A DNA stretch of 64,000 nt from Candidatus Saccharimonadota bacterium. Its GTDB lineage: Bacteria; Patescibacteriota; Saccharimonadia; Saccharimonadales; Saccharimonadaceae. The stretch spans positions 37,821 to 101,820 of the forward strand of contig JAFRCN010000002.1 in NCBI GenBank assembly GCA_017404335.1, read 5' to 3'. Numbering within the stretch: the first letter of the stretch is position 1; every line of letters starts with the position of its first letter. Shown piece by piece: positions 46,088-55,214 of this stretch. Below the pieces are notes generated by a model. The model saw nothing but the letters and a program-made list of their open reading frames with translations, was not told where the DNA came from and made no database searches. Made by a program: the position numbers and the translations under genes.

Positions 46088-46807
46088 ACCTTCTTTTAAG
46101 CCACTGAGGGCGTATGGGCCGAAATTTGTGCGGTGGAGTTTGGTGACGCGGTAGCCGAGGGCGGCGAAGGTACGGCGAATCTGGCGATTACGGCCCTCGG
46201 AAAGCTTAACAATATATCTCTGGACGGGTCCTGCCGGCGACTCTCCCTCCCCAAAATTTTTGCTTCGCAAAACATTTTGGGGTCCCCTTCCGTCGCCGTC
46301 ACCCGTCCATGAAAAAACATCAAACTTGCTAGGGCCGTCGTCGAGTAGGATACCATAGTCGGAAATCATCTGTTGATGTAGGGGCTGTAGTGGTTTATTT
46401 AGTTCGACTTCGTAGATTTTTTCTTTGTGGAATTTTGGGTGGGTCATTTGGAAGGCAAAATCGCCATCGTTAGTGAGCAAAATTAAGCCAGAAGAGTCTT
46501 TATCGAGACGTCCGACGGTTTTTAATTTTTTATACTTTTCGGGAAGTAAATCGTAGAGCGTCGGAGCGTTTCCTTGGGCGCGACGCGAGCAAACGTAGCC
46601 GACTGGCTTATTCATCGCAACGTATAAGAATTCGTTCTCAAAAGAGACTATTTTATTATTATAGCATACTTTATCATTATTGTCAATCCTAGCACCTAAC
46701 ACGGCGATTTTGCCGTTAATTTTTACTTTTCCGTGCGAAATCGCTTCGTCGGCTTCGCGACGAGAGATCCCGAGACGCTCGGCGAGGAATTTATTGAGCC
46801 GGACCAT
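46064..46807 (-). CDS. rluB: Pseudouridine synthase, RsuA/RluB family, with in-frame insert
   Basis: 247 residues. An N-terminal S4 domain (VRLNKFLAERLGISRREADEAISHGKVKING) is followed by the catalytic domain: AMNKPVGYVCSR, KLKTVGRLDKDSSGLILLTNDGDFA (catalytic Asp in GRLDKDSSGL), HPKFHKEKIYEVELN and, near the end, EGRNRQIRRTFAALGYRVTKLHRTNFGPY. It isomerises uridine in rRNA; whether RsuA, RluB or RluE-like is not certain. Residues ~167-196 come from an 89-bp class A element. The start overlaps the response-regulator gene by 17 bases. Confidence 0.9.
   Translation of the reverse strand: MVRLNKFLAERLGISRREADEAISHGKVKINGKIAVLGARIDNNDKVCYNNKIVSFENEFLYVAMNKPVGYVCSRRAQGNAPTLYDLLPEKYKKLKTVGRLDKDSSGLILLTNDGDFAFQMTHPKFHKEKIYEVELNKPLQPLHQQMISDYGILLDDGPSKFDVFSWTGDGDGRGPQNVLRSKNFGEGESPAGPVQRYIVKLSEGRNRQIRRTFAALGYRVTKLHRTNFGPYALSGLKEGNFEEFKL
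46221..46309 (+). repeat. Class A palindromic coding element in the rluB-like gene
   Basis: 89 bp with ends TGGACGGGT and ACCCGTCCA, second stem GGCGAC/GTCGCC, and the same central hairpin as the queA and tgt copies. Relative to the gene it lies in the same orientation and frame as in tgt, giving an identical 28-residue peptide. Confidence 0.9.
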
Positions 46808-47294
46808 AGGTAGTTTGAGGTTGCTGAGGCATTGGTTGTGGAACTGGTTGTGTCATTGGCTGAGATGGCGTCGGGGTTGTTGGCTGAGCCGCTGGTTGAG
46901 CTGCAGCGGATTGTGGAACAGCAGGACGATCGCCAAGGACTTCGTGGATAGCGTTTACAACATCTTCGATACCGACCTGAGACTTGACGAGGTAGCGGTT
47001 AGCACCTAGGCGTTCGCCTCGAGCGCGTTGATCGTCGGAGGAAAGCGCAGTCATCATAATGACTTTGATATCTGCCGTTTCGGGTGTCGAACGCAAAATA
47101 TCGAGCATGTCAAAACCGGAAATTTTCGGCATCATCACATCGGACAGTATCAAATCGGGCTTTTCGCGCACCGCTACTGCGAGCGCTTCCTCCCCGTCGC
47201 CAGCCGAAACGACGTCGTAGCCGTCGGCGGTGATTCGAATACTGTAGATCTCTCGTAAAGACGCGTCGTCTTCGACTACCATTATTTTACTCAT
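46791..47294 (-). CDS. Response regulator receiver protein with Pro/Gln-rich tail
   Basis: 167 residues. The REC domain (1-~122) has the acidic pair in MVVEDDASLRE, the phospho-acceptor in DLILSDVMMPKISGFDML, Thr in MMTALSS and Lys in RYLVKSQ. There is no output domain; instead ~45 residues rich in Pro, Gln, Ala and Thr follow (QPAAQPTTPTPSQPMTQPV). It probably acts by protein contact. It overlaps the sensor kinase gene by four bases, marking it as the cognate partner. Confidence 0.9.
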   Translation of the reverse strand: MSKIMVVEDDASLREIYSIRITADGYDVVSAGDGEEALAVAVREKPDLILSDVMMPKISGFDMLDILRSTPETADIKVIMMTALSSDDQRARGERLGANRYLVKSQVGIEDVVNAIHEVLGDRPAVPQSAAAQPAAQPTTPTPSQPMTQPVPQPMPQQPQTTYGPAQ

Positions 47295-48493
47295 TTGATT
47301 CCTCCGTTTATATTATTATTAAATGCAATCATGCGTTTTTCGTATTCTTCGCCGGTCAGGCGGGGAAGCGAGACATAAAAAGTCGAACCCTCGCCAAAGG
47401 CGGATTCCGCCCAAACGCGACCGCCCATGGCTTCGACACGCTGTTTCACGAGATAAAGCCCGAGACCCGTCCCACCGATTTCGCGTGTATCGGAATTATC
47501 GGCGCGGTAGAACTTTTGGAAAATATGGGCTAAATCGTCGGCCGAAATACCAATACCGGTATCGGTTACATTAATTAAGACTCGGTCGCCATCGCCGAGG
47601 ACGTTGACATAAATCGACCCACCGGCTGGGGTGTATTTTAAGGCATTTTCGATTAAATTTGACATGATTTCGACTAGAAAAGTCGGATCAACAAAGCCAT
47701 AAACGACTTGATTTAGCCTACGGCTGTCGGAAGGGGAGATGTCTTCGGAACCAAAACGAAGATTAAGTTTAGCTTCCGTAGCTCGCGTCTGAAAGCTATT
47801 TGTTATTGTTCGAACGGCGCCGACCATTTCCATCGGCTTAAATTTCGGCCGAATGCGACCATCATCAAGCTTTGTGGCGTCAAGTAGGTCCTGGAAAAGC
47901 TTGCCGAGATGTTTTGAGGCGGTCTGAGCGGCGTCGAGGTAGCCTTTGGCACGCGCGTCTATTGTAGCGGTAGCCGGGTTTAAACAGAGCGAAAGATAGC
48001 CGTCAATTGTCGCGACGGGGGTGCGCATTTCGTGCGAAGCGGTCGAGATAAACTCAGTCTGGGCGCCTTCCTCTTCGAGCTCTTTGGTAATATTGCGAAA
48101 AGTAATGATTTTTTGTCCGCCAAGATTATCGGCTGGCAAGACCGAAATCGAAATTGGTAATCTTTTGTTGGTCTGCCCGACGATCAAAGAGCCACGAAAG
48201 GATTCAAGAGGCTGGTTGTTTTTCATTGCATTTAGAAGGGGGTTTTCTTGGTCGGACAATTCGCGACCCTCTTTAGATTCTAGTTTAATTAGAAGCCCGT
48301 AGTCTAGCCCTATGGCATTATTCGCGCTACCGCAATCAGTCATCGTAATTGCGGCTGGGTTGATAAACTGAATTATATTGTTTCGGTCGGTAATTAGAAC
48401 GCCGTCATGGATAGTCTTTAGGGCCAGCTCAGCTAAACCGGAAGTTTCGGACGCCGAAGGTTTTTTAGTTTTTTTGCTACTAAATAAGCTCAT
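47291..48493 (-). CDS. Sensor histidine kinase with PAS domain
   Basis: 400 residues with no membrane segment, so a cytosolic kinase. A PAS-like domain lies at ~25-135 (TIHDGVLITDRNNIIQFINPAA). The H box is FISTASHEMRTPVATIDGYL, the N box NLIENALKYTPAGGSI, G1 VTDTGIGISADDL, F box FQKFYRAD, G2 IGGTGLGLYLVKQ. It passes phosphate to the adjoining receiver protein. The signal is unknown. TTAAAATAG is 6 bases before the ATG; the divergent gene at 48542 also has a close TAAAAT. Confidence 0.92.
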   Translation of the reverse strand: MSLFSSKKTKKPSASETSGLAELALKTIHDGVLITDRNNIIQFINPAAITMTDCGSANNAIGLDYGLLIKLESKEGRELSDQENPLLNAMKNNQPLESFRGSLIVGQTNKRLPISISVLPADNLGGQKIITFRNITKELEEEGAQTEFISTASHEMRTPVATIDGYLSLCLNPATATIDARAKGYLDAAQTASKHLGKLFQDLLDATKLDDGRIRPKFKPMEMVGAVRTITNSFQTRATEAKLNLRFGSEDISPSDSRRLNQVVYGFVDPTFLVEIMSNLIENALKYTPAGGSIYVNVLGDGDRVLINVTDTGIGISADDLAHIFQKFYRADNSDTREIGGTGLGLYLVKQRVEAMGGRVWAESAFGEGSTFYVSLPRLTGEEYEKRMIAFNNNINGGIK

Positions 48494-48541
48494 TTATAAC
48501 TATTTTAACACAAGCGCGTAAAAATGTGTTAAAATTTTAGT

Positions 48542-50239
48542 ATGAACAAAGACGTTATCTATATAGAGCCGGAAGATGATATTACTGATATCATTACGAA
48601 AATAGAGAATTCCAAGGAGAAGATTATTGCGCTGGTACCGCCGAAGAAGGCCGGAATTTTGCGTAGTATTGTGAATATTAAACTATTAGTAAAAGCCGGT
48701 ACGGCAGCGAAAAAAACGATCGTCCTCGTTACGACCGACCCGTCGATTATTAAACTCGCAGCCTCGGTTAAATTGCCAGTCACAAAAGATTTAACTACGG
48801 CGCCGACTATCCCAGACGAAGAAAGGGTTGCGCCGATCGAGACGACGTCGAAGGAAAAATTAGACGAAAATCTCGGCGACGAAAAAGAAGAAAAAGATTC
48901 CGATGGAGATGAAGCTGAAGAGGAATCAGAGGACGATTCCGATGAGAAAAAAGACGAGGAGGAAAGCGCGTCAGAAGTTACCGAAAAAACAGAGTTAGAA
49001 GATGAAAAGAAGCAGTCGAAAAATGGAAAGAAAGTGAAGAAAGAAAAAAAAGGAGACGGGAAAATAAAGGCGTGGTTTTTTGACCACAAGAAGCTCGCGA
49101 TTTTTGGCGGAATTTTCGGAGTAGCTTTGATACTCGTTTTGATTTGGGCTTTTGTAATTGCGCCAGCGGCGACGGTGACGGTCGGAATTCGGACCGTAGC
49201 GAATAATTTTTCGGAAACCGTCAGTTTTACAGAAACTTTAACGGAGGAGAAGGTCGAGGAGGGTAAGTTTTATCTAACGGCGGAAAAGCTTGAGATGCCG
49301 AGCGTAGTTGAATTCGAGGCGACTGGGCAGAAAAATGTCGGTGAGAGAGCAAAAGGAAGCGTCATTGCAATAGCCGATTTTGATTATAATGGTTCGGTTT
49401 CGATTGCAAAAGGAACGGTATTTACGATAGGGGATTATTCATTTTTAGCCGATGAGAATACAACACTATCTTGGGATGGCTCTTTGTCGAGTTGTGAAAA
49501 AATCGAAGATAAAAAATGTATCATATCAGCAAGAGTCAACGTAACCGCCCAGGCGCCTGGTGCCGCATATAATATCGAAAAATCTAGTGCAGGATGGAAG
49601 ACCGCCGCGCTTGTTCGTGTTTATTCTGATAAGGCAATGGAGGGTGGTTCAGATCAGATGATCACGATAGTTACACAGGCCGATATCGATAAAGCAAAAG
49701 CCGAATTAACAACCTCGAACGAAGCTGATAATAAGAAAAAGATATTTGAAAGAATCGGCGAAAAAAGCGAAGGTGCGTTTATCTTAGAGAGTAGCTTTAC
49801 TCAGTCAACCTCGGAGGTGACATCGACTCCTGCGGTAGGAGAGGAAGTAAAGGAGGGCGTGAAACCGAAAATCTCCGTGACGACGACGGCAAGTGTATTC
49901 ACAATTGATAAAACAAAAATAGAAGAATTTATTACGGAAAAGGCTAAAATTAGCGAAAGCCAAAAGATTTACGAGATGCGAGACCCGTTTATTGAAAACT
50001 TCGTAAAAATCGAAGGTGGCTATACTGGCAAATTGAAAACTTCATATATCGCTGGTCCGAAAATTACCGAAAATGATGTAATCGAAATTATTAAAGGTAA
50101 AGGCTTAGGTCAAGCCCAGCATGATTTGAAAGATATTGACGGTGTGGCTTCAATGCGAATTGATACGTCCTACCCATGGGTAATGTCGATTCCGGGCGAT
50201 CCAAATAAGATCACAGTGATACTCGAGGTTCAGGAGTAG
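48542..50239 (+). CDS. Large membrane-anchored protein of unknown function
   Basis: 565 residues. The N-terminal ~100 residues form a compact domain (MNKDVIYIEPEDDITDIITK, KKTIVLVTTDPSIIKLAASV). A highly acidic Glu/Asp/Ser linker (~115-165) follows, then a basic patch, one membrane helix (LAIFGGIFGVALILVLIWAFVIA) and a ~360-residue outer region with beta-rich repeats, some resembling baseplate-J-like domains (GSVIAIADFDYNGSVSIAKGTVFTIGDYSF). I cannot assign a function. It starts a run with RuvX-MltG and LysM-CHAP, so an envelope role is likely. TAAAAT is 6 bases before ATG. Confidence 0.6.
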   Translation: MNKDVIYIEPEDDITDIITKIENSKEKIIALVPPKKAGILRSIVNIKLLVKAGTAAKKTIVLVTTDPSIIKLAASVKLPVTKDLTTAPTIPDEERVAPIETTSKEKLDENLGDEKEEKDSDGDEAEEESEDDSDEKKDEEESASEVTEKTELEDEKKQSKNGKKVKKEKKGDGKIKAWFFDHKKLAIFGGIFGVALILVLIWAFVIAPAATVTVGIRTVANNFSETVSFTETLTEEKVEEGKFYLTAEKLEMPSVVEFEATGQKNVGERAKGSVIAIADFDYNGSVSIAKGTVFTIGDYSFLADENTTLSWDGSLSSCEKIEDKKCIISARVNVTAQAPGAAYNIEKSSAGWKTAALVRVYSDKAMEGGSDQMITIVTQADIDKAKAELTTSNEADNKKKIFERIGEKSEGAFILESSFTQSTSEVTSTPAVGEEVKEGVKPKISVTTTASVFTIDKTKIEEFITEKAKISESQKIYEMRDPFIENFVKIEGGYTGKLKTSYIAGPKITENDVIEIIKGKGLGQAQHDLKDIDGVASMRIDTSYPWVMSIPGDPNKITVILEVQE

Positions 50240-50242
50240 TCA

Positions 50243-51574
50243 ATGAAAGTCTTGGGGCTAGATGTTGGTGAAAAACGAATTGGGGTAGCGCAGGCGGATT
50301 CTGCTACGAGAATAGCCGTGCCGGTTGGCTACATCATAGCTGATGGCACAGAATGGGAAGAAATACGGCGATTTTCGACGCGCTTTAATACTAAGTTATT
50401 TGTCGTTGGGTTACCCAGGAGTAATGACGGCAACGAAACGGCGCAAAGCCAGTACGTACGAAATTTTGTAGCTAGGCTAGCAAAAGAACTCCCTGGAGCA
50501 CAAGTTAAGTTTCAAGACGAGTCTCTTACTTCGGTGGTAGCAGAAGAAAGGCTAAGAAGTCGAAGGAAAGCATACGAAAAGGGAGAAATCGATGCCGAGG
50601 CGGCTTCGATTATTTTGCAAGATTTTCTTGATGGATGCACCACTAAAATCCCGGAGGATTATGGTAAAAAAAAGTCTAAGTTGGGGTTGAAGATTTTTTC
50701 GGGGGTGATGATCTTGGTGATTTTGGGGCTTCTCGCGACGGGAGCGGTGCTTTTTATCAAGGATAAACGAGCAAAGGAGCGCGCCGAGGAATACGCACGA
50801 AAAGAAGCAGAGATGGTCGCGGCGACGTTTAAGTTTACAATTAAGCCGGGCGAAACAATTATGGATATTAAGAAGAATCTGCTCGCTGTTGACAGGAATG
50901 GAGCTAGCACTGCGGAAGAGAAACTCCCAAATTATACCTCTGAGGAAGTAGAAGAGGCTTTCTCAGCGAATTATGATTTCGAGATGCTAAAAAGTCGCCC
51001 GGAAGGAGCGAGTTTAGAAGGGTATTTATATCCGGAGACTATAGAATTTTATGGTAATAGCACGGTGGAGGAGGTCCTAGGGAGGTTTTTAGGCGAAATG
51101 CAGAAGGCCATCTCAGAGAATGGACTGGAAGCAAAATATGCCGAAAGGGGACTAACGCTTCACCAGGGAATTATTCTAGCTTCAGTGGTCCAAAAAGAGG
51201 CGAATCCGGCCGATCAGGCGACGGTGGCGCAAGTGTTTTTGTCGCGAATTGCCTACGGGATGGCATTAGGGAGCGACGTGACCGTAACTTACGCATTAGA
51301 TTTAGCCGATCCAGGGAGGACGACCTATAATAATAACTATGATGCGCTAAGAATTGATTCTTGCTATAACACAAGATTATATGCGGGGATTCCGTGCGGG
51401 GCGATTTCAAATCCTGGCCTTACGGCACTCCAGGCCGTAGCCGAACCAACAGAGACGGATTACCTTTACTTCTTGACAGGAGACGATGGTTTGATGTATT
51501 ATAGTCATACGGAGGCAGAGCATAACCAGAATATTTATACCCACTGTCAGGAACTCTGTAACGTATTATTATGA
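50243..51574 (+). CDS. RuvX(YqgF)-MltG fusion protein
   Basis: 443 residues with two normally separate proteins. Residues 1-~135 are a YqgF/RuvX nuclease-fold domain (MKVLGLDVGEKRIGVAQAD, LFVVGLPRSNDGNETAQSQYV, FQDESLTSVVAEERL, DAEAASIILQDFLDG). After a basic linker (GKKKSKLGLK) comes a membrane helix (~148-170) and an MltG endolytic transglycosylase domain: EGYLYPETIEF, IILASVVQKEANPADQATVAQVFLSRI (catalytic Glu), YNTRLYAGIPCGAISNPG, YLYFLTGDDG...HTEAEHNQNI. RuvX would sit in the cytoplasm and MltG outside. It overlaps the next gene by four bases. Confidence 0.9.
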   Translation: MKVLGLDVGEKRIGVAQADSATRIAVPVGYIIADGTEWEEIRRFSTRFNTKLFVVGLPRSNDGNETAQSQYVRNFVARLAKELPGAQVKFQDESLTSVVAEERLRSRRKAYEKGEIDAEAASIILQDFLDGCTTKIPEDYGKKKSKLGLKIFSGVMILVILGLLATGAVLFIKDKRAKERAEEYARKEAEMVAATFKFTIKPGETIMDIKKNLLAVDRNGASTAEEKLPNYTSEEVEEAFSANYDFEMLKSRPEGASLEGYLYPETIEFYGNSTVEEVLGRFLGEMQKAISENGLEAKYAERGLTLHQGIILASVVQKEANPADQATVAQVFLSRIAYGMALGSDVTVTYALDLADPGRTTYNNNYDALRIDSCYNTRLYAGIPCGAISNPGLTALQAVAEPTETDYLYFLTGDDGLMYYSHTEAEHNQNIYTHCQELCNVLL

Positions 51575-52620
51575 CACGAAAGAAAGAAAAGATTAGTTTA
51601 AAACGCTTTAGGGGAGCGGTTCCTTATGCTGTCGTAAGTATTATAACGATAGCTCTGGCTTTTTTTGGTTCGCTCGATAAGGCGAACTCGGGGAAGAGTA
51701 TTAGTTTGGATTCATTTGCGGCGGAAGATTATGTGGTTTCGACAGACCAGCTCTCAGAGCTATATGTAGTGGCGGGGTTATCTGACGCTTTAGGACTAGC
51801 TAGTGCTTCAGATGTGGCAGCGAATTATGTTATCGCGACAACGATGCATGAAGCTGGTCAGGCGACTTCAGGTAAGCTAGAAAAACCTCCTTTAACATCT
51901 TTCACCGCTTCGCGTGGAGTAGTTGAGCATATAGTTCTCGAAGGTGAGACTCTGGAGTCGATTGCGGAAGAGTACAAAATTTCAACCGATCAAATTAGAT
52001 GGTCTAATGGTTTAAAAACAACCGCAACCTCAGCCGGAACGACGCTCTATATCCCGAGTAAGTCAGGAATTGTTTATACCGTAAAGTCTGGCGAGACGGT
52101 CGAGGGAATCGCCGAAAAATATGGCTCGAATGTCGAAGAAATCATCGCCTTGAACGACCTAGAAGTATCGGGTATTTCGGAGGGAATGCGGATCTTAATC
52201 AAAGACGGGACTTTGCCAGAGAAAGAACGCCCAGAATACGTCGCGCCAGTGGTTCGAACCTACACTTACACTTATCTTGGGGATACCTCGGCACGGACCG
52301 GAGCGGTCTGTAATCGGAGTTTAGGCCATGGACAATGTGTTTCGTGGGCACAAATTAAACGTCCAGATTTAGGGATTATGGCAAATGCTAACAGATGGGA
52401 TGATATCGCCAGAAGTAGAGGGATACTAGTCAACCATGTACCGGCGGCAGGAGCGATTTTCCAAACGGATTCTGGTTGGTATGGACACGTTGGATATGTC
52501 GAATCTGTAAATGCCGATGGCTCGATAAATGTTTCAGAGCGAAATTATAGAGGTTGTTACGGCGTGTTATATTCGACCATTCCGGCAAGTGAAGTGGGGA
52601 AGTTTAACTATATCCACTAA
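51571..52620 (+). CDS. LysM-CHAP cell-wall amidase/endopeptidase
   Basis: 349 residues. An N-terminal membrane helix (AVVSIITIALAFFGSL) precedes two LysM repeats: EHIVLEGETLESIAEEYKIS (~125-170) and VYTVKSGETVEGIAEKYGSN (~172-215). The C-terminal CHAP domain (~235-349) has the catalytic Cys in GHGQCVSWAQIKRP and His in GWYGHVGYVESVN. It would bind and cut peptidoglycan. It is coupled to the RuvX-MltG gene, so two wall-cutting enzymes are made together. Confidence 0.92.
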   Translation: MTRKKEKISLKRFRGAVPYAVVSIITIALAFFGSLDKANSGKSISLDSFAAEDYVVSTDQLSELYVVAGLSDALGLASASDVAANYVIATTMHEAGQATSGKLEKPPLTSFTASRGVVEHIVLEGETLESIAEEYKISTDQIRWSNGLKTTATSAGTTLYIPSKSGIVYTVKSGETVEGIAEKYGSNVEEIIALNDLEVSGISEGMRILIKDGTLPEKERPEYVAPVVRTYTYTYLGDTSARTGAVCNRSLGHGQCVSWAQIKRPDLGIMANANRWDDIARSRGILVNHVPAAGAIFQTDSGWYGHVGYVESVNADGSINVSERNYRGCYGVLYSTIPASEVGKFNYIH

Positions 52621-52633
52621 TCTTGTAAGTAAT

Positions 52634-52662
52634 TTGACTTTTTACGCTATTTATGCTGTAAT
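52634..52662 (+). promoter_or_regulatory. Promoter-like sequence facing obgE antisense
   Basis: TTGACT, 17-base spacer, TGTAAT (52657-52662), in the 56-base gap between two convergent genes. It resembles the strong promoters at 37370 and 57847 and would transcribe antisense into obgE; no gene of its own is evident downstream. Confidence 0.45.
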
Positions 52663-52676
52663 TAAGAAATAGGTCT

Positions 52677-54975
<2,299 letters not shown>

Positions 54976-55010
54976 TAAAAAATATTATAGCATTTTTCTT
55001 GAAAAAAGTC

Positions 55011-55039
55011 TTGACAACCTTACGCTTATGCTTTATTAT
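55011..55039 (+). promoter_or_regulatory. Strong promoter of a candidate small RNA
   Basis: TTGACA, exactly 17 bases, TATTAT (55034-55039). It points toward the structured segment ending in the terminator at 55171-55198. Confidence 0.8.
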
Positions 55040-55046
55040 TGAAGTA

Positions 55047-55198
55047 AGCTGGTACGCTTCACAGGGGTTCCACTGAGTAATTAGTGGAGTGTGGAGACTT
55101 ACATTAAAAACAAAAACAGCGGATTAAAACAAACCAATGTGCCCCAAGGGTGGGCGCGGATCAGCGGGAAAGAGGCCGGCGCAAGTCGCCTCTTTTTT
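55047..55198 (+). ncRNA. Candidate structured small RNA of unknown family
   Basis: The ~150-base stretch between trmD and recG has its own promoter and a terminator. Predicted pairings: GTAAG with CTTAC closing a domain that holds CCACT-GAGTAATT-AGTGG; then a mostly single-stranded A-rich stretch (ACATTAAAAACAAAAACAG); then GCCC-CAAGG-GTGGGC. The transcription start is inferred. I could not match it to 6S, SRP, tmRNA or RNase P RNA. An open frame through its 3' part, in frame with recG, is likely chance, because it crosses the terminator. Confidence 0.6.
55171..55198 (+). terminator. Rho-independent terminator of the candidate small RNA
   Basis: AGAGGC and GCCTCT flank a ~10-base loop and are followed by TTTTTT. 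The recG -10 box comes directly after. Confidence 0.8.
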
Positions 55199-55214
55199 AT
55201 GCTATAATAGGGGT

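Noticed and set aside
55047..55198. Identification of the small RNA as 6S, tmRNA, SRP or RNase P RNA
   Set aside because: The conserved motifs of those RNAs are missing and the length is unsuitable for RNase P or tmRNA.
55137..55214. An in-frame upstream ATG would lengthen RecG by 26 residues
   Set aside because: The segment contains a rho-independent terminator and the recG -10 box, and the added residues do not resemble RecG.
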